Assembly (NCBI GenBank): GCA_036272935.1
Contig: DATAXP010000003.1
Span: forward strand, 62,001-126,000
From: DATAXP01 sp036272935
GTDB taxonomy: Bacteria > Planctomycetota > Planctomycetia > Pirellulales > PNKZ01
Length of the DNA stretch: 64,000 nucleotides
Reading direction: 5' to 3'
The stretch's first letter is position 1; every line of letters begins with the position of its first letter. The notes under the pieces are model-generated. The model had not been told where the DNA came from, did not search any database, and saw only the letters and a program-made list of their open reading frames with translations. A program made the position numbers and the translations under genes. Shown one piece after another: positions 6,981 through 15,458 of the stretch.

Positions 6981-8546
6981 ATGGTCGCAAACCGTCGCGC
7001 TGCGCCGGCGTCGGAACCGGGCAGCAGAAGCCATCGCCAGCGCTTGCCGCACGAGCAGCGCGCGCCTTCGACGCCCGAACGGCGTGCCTCGAGAGTCCCT
7101 CCAGTGAAGGAGATTTCCGGCCAACCGCATTTTTCGGTGCAGGAGTTCGCACGCCGGCTCCACGTGCGGCGCGAAACTGTTTACGGCTGGATAAAGAACC
7201 GACACCCGCAAACCGTCAGCAGGCTGCCGGCTCGCGAGCACAAGGTCACCATTCGCACCTACGCCGGCAGTCCGTACGAAATTGAGGCGTTCTATATTCC
7301 TGCATCATGCCTTGAACCGTTCTTAGCGCTCGCAGAAGAACACCCCGATCGAATGGAAGTGCATGGCGTGCGGTATCTTTCCTTGCCCGCTGCATCGCAA
7401 CGAACAACAGCATCGACCAGCAGACTGCGTTTCTGGGCGTCGCACCCGTGCCCGTATCTCGATGGCCGCCGCCTCCGACCCTACCGACGCACCGAGCGAA
7501 ATTTTCCGAGGCGTGGAGTCCGCCGATATCTGTACTTTGCAGAATCTGATTGTGCGAAGCTCGCAGCAGCACTTTCGCCGCCGGACGACATGAGCCCGCT
7601 CGCTACCGCTGCGAAGCTGGCCCAATTGAGTCCACACGTCCTGCGGCATTACTGCAAGAATTCTTGTCCCTGGCTCGGCGGTACGGCGGCCCGGTCCAGC
7701 CTGCACATCGGGCGCGACAAGCTCAATCGCAACTGGCCGATGCTGTATGTGCATCGCGCTGACGCGGAGGCTATCAGAGACGCACGCCTCGCTGCCCATC
7801 GGCCGGCGAGCCGGCACATCGAGAATGGAATCAGGTATTTGGACGCCAACGATACCGCGAAGCTTTTCGAGACGACGGCGCAAGTGATCCGAGGGTACCT
7901 CGCGAAATGGGAGAAGCGCGCGGGCATTCAAGTGCCAGTCAGACGCTGGCCACGCTCAGCGAAGCACCCAGTGTCAACGCGACACTACGCTGAGCCAGAG
8001 CTTTTGGAACTCAAGGCAAGACGCGCGGCGTTGATCGCGGAGAAAGCCATCGTTCTAAATGGCGAAAGGCATCTTTCGATTGAGGACACGGCGGAACATT
8101 TTGGCGTGCATGAGGAAACGGTCCGCCGCCGCGTGAAGCGCCACGGGCTCCGCCCCCACAAGAAGGCTGGCGCCGCGCTGTGTTGCGGCGAAAAAAGCTT
8201 GTTCTACCGCGAAGCGGATCTGCAAGAACTCTTCGCCCGCCGCAACGACCGCAGCTCGCCGGCAGCCGCACCGGCACCACCCGCCGCCGCGGCAGTTACA
8301 GCGCCTGCCGCGGCACCGCCGGCGACCCTTGCACCGGTCGCTACGGCAGTCGTTCCCTCGCCGAGGCCAAAAGCCGGACGCGGCGTCGCAAAGAAGTTCC
8401 GGGCGTTTCACAAGTGGCGCATCACCCAACCCACGCACTTGAAAGCGCACGAGCTAATAGACCGATTCAATCTCAACCACCCCGAGCAGGCCTGCCCAAC
8501 GTGCCCCTCGCTACGGGTCTTACTTTCTCGTGAGAGGCGACGTTAA
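6981..8546 (+). CDS. Large multi-HTH DNA-binding protein of the element
   Basis: A 521-residue protein; the ATG at 6981 has GGAG 8 bases upstream, preferred over GTG 6939. It seems built from repeated HTH-like units: FSVQEFARRLHVRRETVYGW (about residue 52), LSPHVLRHYCKNS (about 222), LDANDTAKLFETTAQVIRGY (about 295) and LSIEDTAEHFGVHEETVRRR (about 380). A Pro/Ala-rich linker (about 430-470) precedes a basic C-terminus with CPTC. No nuclease, helicase or polymerase motif is seen. It could bind several adjacent sites, as a replication initiator, partition protein or master repressor would. It directly precedes a cluster of palindromes at 8543-8653, a plausible target. Confidence 0.7.
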   Translation: MVANRRAAPASEPGSRSHRQRLPHEQRAPSTPERRASRVPPVKEISGQPHFSVQEFARRLHVRRETVYGWIKNRHPQTVSRLPAREHKVTIRTYAGSPYEIEAFYIPASCLEPFLALAEEHPDRMEVHGVRYLSLPAASQRTTASTSRLRFWASHPCPYLDGRRLRPYRRTERNFPRRGVRRYLYFAESDCAKLAAALSPPDDMSPLATAAKLAQLSPHVLRHYCKNSCPWLGGTAARSSLHIGRDKLNRNWPMLYVHRADAEAIRDARLAAHRPASRHIENGIRYLDANDTAKLFETTAQVIRGYLAKWEKRAGIQVPVRRWPRSAKHPVSTRHYAEPELLELKARRAALIAEKAIVLNGERHLSIEDTAEHFGVHEETVRRRVKRHGLRPHKKAGAALCCGEKSLFYREADLQELFARRNDRSSPAAAPAPPAAAAVTAPAAAPPATLAPVATAVVPSPRPKAGRGVAKKFRAFHKWRITQPTHLKAHELIDRFNLNHPEQACPTCPSLRVLLSRERRR

Positions 8547-8653
8547 CAATAGTTATTGTTAATGCCTTTTTTTCGGGAAATTTTCGATTCGTTGCCTGCC
8601 GCATCAGGCCCGCATGGCCGTTAACATTGCGCCGCCAACTGCGTTGTTAACGG
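8543..8653. repeat. Two GTTAAC-centred inverted repeats in an AT-rich gap
   Basis: The first repeat has 9-bp arms, TTAACAATA (8543-8551) and TATTGTTAA (8554-8562), with a 2-nt gap. The second has CCGTTAACA (8618-8626) and TGTTAACGG (8645-8653). Both share TTAACA / TGTTAA half-sites. Between them lies an unusually AT-rich run (CCTTTTTTTCGGGAAATTTT). This may be an operator set or a replication origin for the element. The first palindrome plus its T-run could also end transcription of the multi-HTH gene. Confidence 0.6.
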
Positions 8654-8709
8654 TTTTGTTCTGCTGTGCCGGCGGTATCCTCGCGCTCACCGAATCACCG
8701 GAGAGTGCA

Positions 8710-9096
8710 ATGCAAGATCACCGCATCACCGATCGCCGTTCACCGCCTGATCAGGCGCACCACCTGAGGGCGTCGATTCCCGAGTTGCTCGACCGCATCA
8801 CCGACCCAGCCACGCAACAGCGCGCTCTGGCCGACGCCCGCCAGCGCATCTTCAGGAAGCTGCGGGCAATCATCGTCGACCCGCCCGACCCCGCGAAGCG
8901 AACCTCCGATTGTTTTTTGCACGACGTGGCTGCAATCGTCGCCGCTGGCGACGTGCCCGAGCCGGAACTCGACGGCATTCTGCGCGCGATTCAAAAGCGC
9001 CACCCGCCGAACCCTGGCGGCTATCTGCGCACGTCGTTCCGGCGCCTCTGCAACAAGCGCAGCATCCAGCCACCCATCCCGCCGAGGAAATCATGA
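8710..9096 (+). CDS. Hypothetical protein of the element
   Basis: A 128-residue protein. The ATG at 8710 follows GGAGAG at good spacing; the longer in-frame start at 8614 would run through the palindromes and is rejected. Charged helices dominate (LLDRITDPATQQRALADARQ, FRKLRAIIVD), and it ends with HPPNPGGYLRTSFRRLC and a basic tail. No known domain is recognised. The stop overlaps the next start by 4 bases, so it is translated together with the HTH protein. Confidence 0.6.
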   Translation: MQDHRITDRRSPPDQAHHLRASIPELLDRITDPATQQRALADARQRIFRKLRAIIVDPPDPAKRTSDCFLHDVAAIVAAGDVPEPELDGILRAIQKRHPPNPGGYLRTSFRRLCNKRSIQPPIPPRKS

Positions 9097-9320
9097 GCGA
9101 CAACACCGCGCCCGCCCCGGTGCTCGCCCTCCGCCCTCGCGACGCTGCCAAGGCGCTTGGCATCTCGGAGCGAACCCTCCGGGAGTGGACCAAGAACGGC
9201 GACATCCCGCACGTTCGCGTTGACGGTGGCCGCGCGATTATCTACCCGGTCGACGCCCTGCGTGACTGGCTGCGCCACCAAGCCGAGGCCTCGAAGCCGA
9301 GCCCAGCCGCACCAGTTTGA
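9093..9320 (+). CDS. MerR/excisionase-like HTH protein
   Basis: A 75-residue protein with a clear HTH_17 domain: LRPRDAAKALGISERTLREW is the helix-turn-helix, and KNGDIPHVRVDGGRAIIYPV is the wing, followed by the helix ALRDWLRHQ. The ATG at 9093 has GAGGAAA just upstream and overlaps the previous stop by 4 bases. Proteins of this size beside integrases are often excisionases. It is two genes before the tRNA-proximal integrase and is the best candidate for its directionality factor. Confidence 0.82.
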   Translation: MSDNTAPAPVLALRPRDAAKALGISERTLREWTKNGDIPHVRVDGGRAIIYPVDALRDWLRHQAEASKPSPAAPV

Positions 9321-9343
9321 CGGAACGCCAACGGCCCCCTAGC

Positions 9344-9583
9344 ATGAACACCATGAGCACGCAGCGTCCGCCCACCATAACCGACCAGATGCGCCAGTTG
9401 CTTCGAGGCGCCGACGCCCCGATGCGTGAAATCGCCCGGGGCGCCGGCGTCGATAACACCGCGCTATCGCGATTCCTCAACAGCGAGCGCGGCCTGTCGT
9501 GCGAAACGATGGACGCCCTCGGCCTCTACTTCGGCTGGCAAGTCATCACCAGCCAGTCCAAGCCGCGCAGAAAAGCCAGGTGA
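9344..9583 (+). CDS. Small XRE-like HTH regulator
   Basis: A 79-residue protein with a Cro/CI-type HTH: MRQLLRGADAPMREIARGAG followed by VDNTALSRFLNSERGLSCET, then MDALGLYFGWQV, a frequent ending in small XRE regulators. Candidate starts are TTG 9317 (overlapping the previous stop), ATG 9344 and ATG 9353; 9344 is chosen arbitrarily. It is 3 bases before the integrase ATG and may repress the operon. Confidence 0.75.
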   Translation: MNTMSTQRPPTITDQMRQLLRGADAPMREIARGAGVDNTALSRFLNSERGLSCETMDALGLYFGWQVITSQSKPRRKAR

Positions 9584-9586
9584 CCG

Positions 9587-10905
<1,319 letters not shown>

Positions 10906-10916
10906 ATGGTTTCAGC

Positions 10917-10945
10917 AATTTAATTGATCGACCGCCAACCGACAA
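10917..10945 (-). promoter_or_regulatory. Promoter of tRNA-Asn
   Basis: On the reverse strand TTGTCG is followed after 17 bp by TAAATT, and the tRNA 5' end lies 12 bases downstream. Spacing and position fit a housekeeping promoter. Confidence 0.6.
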
Positions 10946-10953
10946 GCGATCGA

Positions 10954-11379
10954 TCACGCCGCTGACGTGTTCAGCTTCACGGCGGCGCGAACGAGCACCA
11001 CCAGCGCCCGTTCATCAATCTTGTCCCCCTCGTGCATGTCGATCGCCCGGCGGGTGTTGCCCTCAAGGCTCGCGTTGAACAGCCCCGCAGGATCGTCCAG
11101 CGACGCCCCCTTGGCGAACGTGAATTTCACCTTGTCCTTGTACGTCTCGCCGGTGCAGATGATTCCGCCGTGCGACCACACCGGCACCCCCGCCGGATTC
11201 GACGGCTTGCGCCACTTCACCTCCTCGACCACCTCAGGATCAGCCTTGCGAATAAGCGCCCGCACCCGAGCAAGCATCTCGCCGCGCCAATCGCCAAGCC
11301 CCTCGATCTTCGCATCGATCAACTCAGAGGCAGAGTCGTCTGCACCTTCTTTCTTCGAGCTGCTCGTTGTCTTCTTCAT
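10954..11379 (-). CDS. DUF1801-domain protein
   Basis: A 141-residue protein. The C-terminal 110 residues match the DUF1801/YdhG-like fold: VRALIRKADPEVVEEVKWRK, GGIICTGETYKDKVKFTF, FNASLEGNTRRAIDMHEGDK. It is a small cytosolic alpha/beta protein of unknown activity. The N-terminus is Lys/Ser-rich. I chose ATG 11379; a GTG at 11400 would add seven residues. A second, diverged DUF1801 gene lies at 12046. It is probably monocistronic, ending about 50 bases from the tRNA-Asn gene. Confidence 0.8.
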   Translation of the reverse strand: MKKTTSSSKKEGADDSASELIDAKIEGLGDWRGEMLARVRALIRKADPEVVEEVKWRKPSNPAGVPVWSHGGIICTGETYKDKVKFTFAKGASLDDPAGLFNASLEGNTRRAIDMHEGDKIDERALVVLVRAAVKLNTSAA

Positions 11380-11430
11380 GGTGATCGTCGAGTTCTTCAC
11401 GACAGATTGTGCGTCGCGCGTTATTGGCCC

Positions 11431-11980
11431 CTACCGAACATTGATCACTGTGAATGCGGGCTGACCCCAGTCGAACTTCCAACGATCATGCCTGTAAGCG
11501 CACATTGTTTCGGCAGTTGCGACAGGTATGTCGGAAGAAATAATCGACACTGGCACTTTCACCGCCATTGGCATCTTGTTCCTTTGAAAGGCGATCGTGG
11601 ATTTTCTCAAACGCCGGCGGCGGCGATCCCGAGACACATAAGTCGCGGATTCCGTTCTCCGAATTGTGTGTCAACGACCATTGTTCGATGCCCCTCTCAT
11701 ACGCGTACGCAGTGCTGACCATAATCCCTTCATGCACTTGGCAACCGACCACAGTTCCATTTGCTGATAACGATTTGAGAAGCATCCTCGAAACAAAGCC
11801 AAAGTCGTTGGAAAAGAGGATATACCAGGTACCGGGAATCTCGGCGCCGGAGAAAGGGGCTTCGTTCGCCTCATCGGCAACGCCAGTATCGGCGCCACCA
11901 ACCATTTCCAGCACTGCGGCCTTGGTCAGCCCGTGGAAACCAATCCATGAAATCTTGAATCCCAATATGGCCTCCCGCAT
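11431..11980 (-). pseudogene. Frameshifted conserved hypothetical gene
   Basis: The first frame (start ATG 11980) encodes about 148 residues with FKISWIGFHGLTKAAVLEM, GTWYILFSNDFGFVS, VGCQVHEGIMVSTAYAYERG and PPAFEKIHDRL, an intracellular-looking protein I recall as a conserved family of unknown function. After VDYFF (near 11537) that frame drifts into HTCRNCRNNVRLQA. The neighbouring frame continues sensibly as DIPVATAETMCAYRHDRWKF to the stop at 11431. One extra C in the TTCTTCC run would explain it. This is either a real frameshift or a sequencing error. GC is lower than in neighbours, hinting at acquisition. Confidence 0.6.
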
Positions 11981-12045
11981 GAATGCTTAGCAACTAACAT
12001 TCTAGGTTGATCGCATACGGCACGGACGCACCGATCGGAGCTGAC

Positions 12046-12609
12046 TCACAGGCGTTCGCCGGGGAGTTGGCTGGCTTGTTTTACCCAGGCGGCGAATTGG
12101 GCTTCGTCGAACTGGTCGCCTTCGTGGATGTGGAAGTAGCGCGTGTCGCGTTGCTTCGACTCGACAGGCGGGATCGGTCGCAGCGAGAGGCCGCGGAAGA
12201 AAGCGACCTTGATGTACTTCGTCATGCAATGGAAGCCGAGGAACCAGCCCTGCCCTTCGAAGCCGTAGAAGGGCGTGTTCCACTTGACCGCTTGATCGAC
12301 ATTCGGGACCGTGCGTTTGATCAGCGTGTCGAGGCGGCGGCCGACGTCGCCTTTCCAGCCCGGCATCGCCGCGATGTAAGCCTGCACGGAGGCGTCGCCG
12401 TAGCCCTTGGCGATCTGAGGGTTGCCGCCTGAAAGAAGCTTTACCGGCGTTGTGGCTGGCTTGGCAGCACCGCGCCGTGGGGAGGGGAGACCTGCGGTCG
12501 GACCAGCGGCGGGGTCGGGAGACCCGCGCCGAACACTGCGTTCCGTGCCGCCCTTTTTGGCGACGGTCTTCTTCGTGACCTTCGCCGCCTTTGATTTTTT
12601 GCGCGCCAT
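12046..12609 (-). CDS. DUF1801-domain protein with repeat-derived insert
   Basis: A 187-residue protein. From about residue 70 it follows the DUF1801 pattern (AYIAAMPGWKGDVGRRLDTL, VKWNTPFYGFEGQGWFLGFH, YIKVAFFRG, YFHIHEGDQFDEAQFAAW). The first 60 residues are unusual: a Lys-rich start (MARKKSKAAK), then an insert RRGSPDPAAGPTAGLPSPRR (about 27-46) that is the translation of the dispersed GGTCGGGAGACC repeat. The insert keeps frame, so the domain should still be made. Function is unknown. It is independent of the gene at 10954, though paralogous. Confidence 0.8.
   Translation of the reverse strand: MARKKSKAAKVTKKTVAKKGGTERSVRRGSPDPAAGPTAGLPSPRRGAAKPATTPVKLLSGGNPQIAKGYGDASVQAYIAAMPGWKGDVGRRLDTLIKRTVPNVDQAVKWNTPFYGFEGQGWFLGFHCMTKYIKVAFFRGLSLRPIPPVESKQRDTRYFHIHEGDQFDEAQFAAWVKQASQLPGERL
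12484..12535. repeat. Dispersed repeat copy inside a DUF1801 gene
   Basis: GGGGAGACCTGCGGTC followed by GGGGTCGGGAGACCCGCGCC matches intergenic copies at 1962-2000 and 62411-62586. Here it lies within coding sequence and is translated in frame. Confidence 0.6.
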
Positions 12610-12624
12610 GGTGTTTACGCCCGG

Positions 12625-12936
12625 TCACTTGGCCTGTCGCGCACGAACTACCAACCAAACTTTCCGCGCGATCAACAGCGCGATCTGGCTTAGCACCGCC
12701 GGCCAAAAGTCAGCCAGGTAAACAACCCCCAGCCAGGTCGCAGCGCCAAGGATAGCGAACATTGCACCTGCATACATCCAATATCCCGTAAGGATCAGCA
12801 CGGGAACGAAGATGTACCGAGGAGCGCCAATGTATTGTTGCACCTCCTCCGGCCGGCCGTAGATTGCGCCGAGGACCGGAATGGTCGCGAATAGGTGGGT
12901 CCAGCGCAGAATCGAACGTTTAGTGCTTGGGTTCAT
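12625..12936 (-). CDS. Small multi-pass membrane protein
   Basis: A 103-residue protein with about three hydrophobic segments (LFATIPVLGAIYG, YIFVPVLILTGYWMYAGAMF-AILGAATWLGVVYLA, SQIALLIARKVWLVV). N-terminal residues are polar (MNPSTKRSILRW). It has no enzyme motif. It is probably an inner-membrane protein of unknown role. It lies 15 bases upstream of the DUF1801 gene on the same strand, so the two may share a transcript. Confidence 0.65.
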   Translation of the reverse strand: MNPSTKRSILRWTHLFATIPVLGAIYGRPEEVQQYIGAPRYIFVPVLILTGYWMYAGAMFAILGAATWLGVVYLADFWPAVLSQIALLIARKVWLVVRARQAK

Positions 12937-13014
12937 GATGTTGTGATCTGTGCCTTATGATGTTGAGTGATGGTCGCCCAGCGGCGGGGTCGGAAGGCCC
13001 GCGACGAGCGCCTT

Positions 13015-15456
13015 TCAGCGTCTTTGGAACAGGTCGCTGGTCGCCAGCCGCTCGATGAGCGTGGCCAAGTGGTAGTCGTTCGGCTTCGCTTCCCTGGCGA
13101 TGCGCTGGATTTCGGCGCGGTCGGTAAACGTCATGCCGCGCCGCAGGGCGTAGGTTGCCAGCTTCTCGGTGAAGGCGGCGGCGAAGCTGTCGATGTCGTC
13201 CACGAGCAGCCGCTTCAGTTCGGCAGCGTCGGCGAAGTGGCGGCCATCGGGCAGCGAGCCACTGGGATCGAGCGTGGGATCGGAGCCGGTACCGTCGCGC
13301 ACCGTCTCAATGGTCCGCCAGCGGCCGATGGCGTCGTAGTTATCGAAGGCGATTCCCAGCGGGTCGATCTTGCGATGGCAGGCGGCGCACTGAGCATCGG
13401 CGCGGTGAGCTTCGAGCTTTGCGCGCACCGTGGTCTTTGGGGTGCCGGCAGCCGGGGTGCCCAGCGCGGGTACGTTCGCCGGCGGCGGCGGCGGGGGACG
13501 GTTGAGCAGCGACTCCAGCACCCACACGCCGCGATGCACCGGCCGCTGGCGCGTGCCGTCGGAGGTGAGGCTGAGGATCGACGCCTGCGTGAGTACCCCG
13601 CCACGATGGTCGCCAGCCGACAGAGTCACGCGACGAAATGTATCGTCGTGAATGCCGAGCGACGCCTTGTCGAGCCCATAATGATCGGCGAGTCGTTCGT
13701 TCAGCAGCGTCCAGTCGGACTCGAGGAACTCGCGCAGGCTGGCGTTCGTCCCGAGCACTTCGCCAAAAAAGCCAACCGTCTCGGCAATCATGCTGTTTTC
13801 CAGGTAATCGTCGTACTCGGGGTACAGCACTTTGTCGGGCGTAAACATGCCGACGCGGCGCAGTTGCAACCACTGGCGCGGGAACGCCTCGGCAAACGCG
13901 GCCGCCTTGGGGTCGGCAAGCATGCGGCGCACTTCGCCGCGCAGCGTCGCGGGTTCGTGCAGCTTGCCGGCCCGGGCCAGCTCGAACAGCCGATCGTCTG
14001 GCATCGTGCTCCACAGGAAATAGGAGAGTCGCGAGGCCAGCTCCCAATCGGTAAGCGTCGCCGACGGCGCCGCGGCGTTCCCCTCTTCGAGATACAGAAC
14101 ACTCTTCGAGCACAGCACCGCCACGAGCGTCGTCCGCACCGATTGCTCGAACGTGTTTCCCAGCGATTGCGCCTGTTCGTAGAGCTGCACCAGGCGCTCG
14201 AGCTCTGCCTTTTCGACCGGCCGGCGGAAAGCGCGCTGGGCAAAACGGGCGACGATCTCGCGCGCGTAAGCAGCGTCGTTGGTGCCGTGTTCGCCTTCGA
14301 AGAAGATGCGCTGGTGAGCGGCCCGTGGCCACGACTCGACGATCGGCCCGTCCCATTCGATGTAATCGACCAACAGGAACGGCACGATCGGCTTGCCGTC
14401 GTCGTCGGTGAACTTGATCTGCCACGGCACGCGAGTGCGCAGATCGGTAAAGGCATTCGGCGTGCCGCTGGCGCGCGAACGGCGCCCTTCGGGGTTCGGT
14501 CCAGGCACGGCGTTGACGATGCGGATCGGATGCTCGCCGGCCGGCAGATGAACCAGTTTTTCGATCACGATCGGCTCGTGCTCGGGGGTCACGACATCTT
14601 GCTCGAGCAACGTGCGGCTCAAGTCGCCGGAATACAGCCGTAGCCGCGGGGCGCGTCCGTCGCCGGGGCGCAGGCCGCTGACCTTCACGCGCAGCATGTA
14701 GTCGCCGGTGGTTTTGATGTACAGCGTTCGCGTGTCGAGCGCGCCGTTGTTCGGAACCAGGTCGATGCGAACCTTGTCGGCGATCCCGCGGGTACGGTAC
14801 TCAGGCTCGAATTTTTTCCAGCTGCGCAGGTCGAACGGCGTCCAGCGCGTCACCTTCCGCTCGGGTTGCTTCCCCAGCGGCAGCGCTTCGTCGAGCACCA
14901 TCTCGGCCGCGGCCAGATACTTTTCGACATGCGCCGGCGACAGCGTGAGCACCGAGCCGATCCGCTCGAAGCCTTGCCAATCGGGATCTTCGGGCAGGCC
15001 GGTCGGATCGTCGACATCGAACGTCACGCCGAGCAGATCACGGATGGTGTTGGCGTACTCGCCGCGCGACAAGCGGCGAAACGCCACGCGGTCGCCGTCG
15101 GCAGCGTGCTGGGCCGCGTCCGCCTCGCGCAGCCGGGCGACGATCCAATCGGCCACGCGCGATACATCGTCGGGCTTCGGCCGCGGCTCATCTTCGGGAG
15201 GCATGTCGCCGGAATTGATCCGGTTCATGATCTCTTCCCAAGGGGCCATCGCCTTGGGCGAGTCGAAATCGACCGTGAGCGTGTCGAGCCGCAGGTCCCC
15301 TTCGTGCTTCTGCTCGCCGTGACACTTGGTGCAGTGCGCGGCGAAGAACGGGCGCACCACGGTGCCGAACCCTTCGCGCTCGATCGGCGCGGCCACGGCG
15401 TCGGTCGGGACCGATGCCGCGCAAAGCATGACGATGACGAGAATGCTGCGCTGCAT
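13015..15456 (-). CDS. DUF1592/DUF1588/DUF1587/DUF1585 planctomycete cytochrome protein
   Basis: An 813-residue exported protein. A signal peptide (residues 1-22) is followed by a cytochrome-c-like motif HCTKCHG (C42, C45, H46). DUF1587 follows (LSRGEYANTIRDLLGV, about 130), then a carbohydrate-binding-like region, then DUF1595/1592 and DUF1588 (SRLSYFLWSTMPDDRLFELA; GVLTQASILSLTSDGTRQRP). A second CAACH motif with RKIDPLGIAFDNYDAIGRWR lies near 690-720, and DUF1585 ends the protein. Function is unproven; these proteins are expected to act in the periplasm, probably in electron transfer or polysaccharide breakdown. It is the last gene of a three-gene operon, 2 bases after the preceding stop, and pairs with the DUF1552 protein as is usual. 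Confidence 0.93.
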   Translation of the reverse strand: MQRSILVIVMLCAASVPTDAVAAPIEREGFGTVVRPFFAAHCTKCHGEQKHEGDLRLDTLTVDFDSPKAMAPWEEIMNRINSGDMPPEDEPRPKPDDVSRVADWIVARLREADAAQHAADGDRVAFRRLSRGEYANTIRDLLGVTFDVDDPTGLPEDPDWQGFERIGSVLTLSPAHVEKYLAAAEMVLDEALPLGKQPERKVTRWTPFDLRSWKKFEPEYRTRGIADKVRIDLVPNNGALDTRTLYIKTTGDYMLRVKVSGLRPGDGRAPRLRLYSGDLSRTLLEQDVVTPEHEPIVIEKLVHLPAGEHPIRIVNAVPGPNPEGRRSRASGTPNAFTDLRTRVPWQIKFTDDDGKPIVPFLLVDYIEWDGPIVESWPRAAHQRIFFEGEHGTNDAAYAREIVARFAQRAFRRPVEKAELERLVQLYEQAQSLGNTFEQSVRTTLVAVLCSKSVLYLEEGNAAAPSATLTDWELASRLSYFLWSTMPDDRLFELARAGKLHEPATLRGEVRRMLADPKAAAFAEAFPRQWLQLRRVGMFTPDKVLYPEYDDYLENSMIAETVGFFGEVLGTNASLREFLESDWTLLNERLADHYGLDKASLGIHDDTFRRVTLSAGDHRGGVLTQASILSLTSDGTRQRPVHRGVWVLESLLNRPPPPPPANVPALGTPAAGTPKTTVRAKLEAHRADAQCAACHRKIDPLGIAFDNYDAIGRWRTIETVRDGTGSDPTLDPSGSLPDGRHFADAAELKRLLVDDIDSFAAAFTEKLATYALRRGMTFTDRAEIQRIAREAKPNDYHLATLIERLATSDLFQRR

Positions 15457-15458
15457 CG

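Noticed and set aside
12967..14643. Forward open frame of 558 codons opposite the DUF1592 gene
   Set aside because: It is antisense to a clear multi-domain gene; high GC creates long shadow frames, and the translation has no domain.
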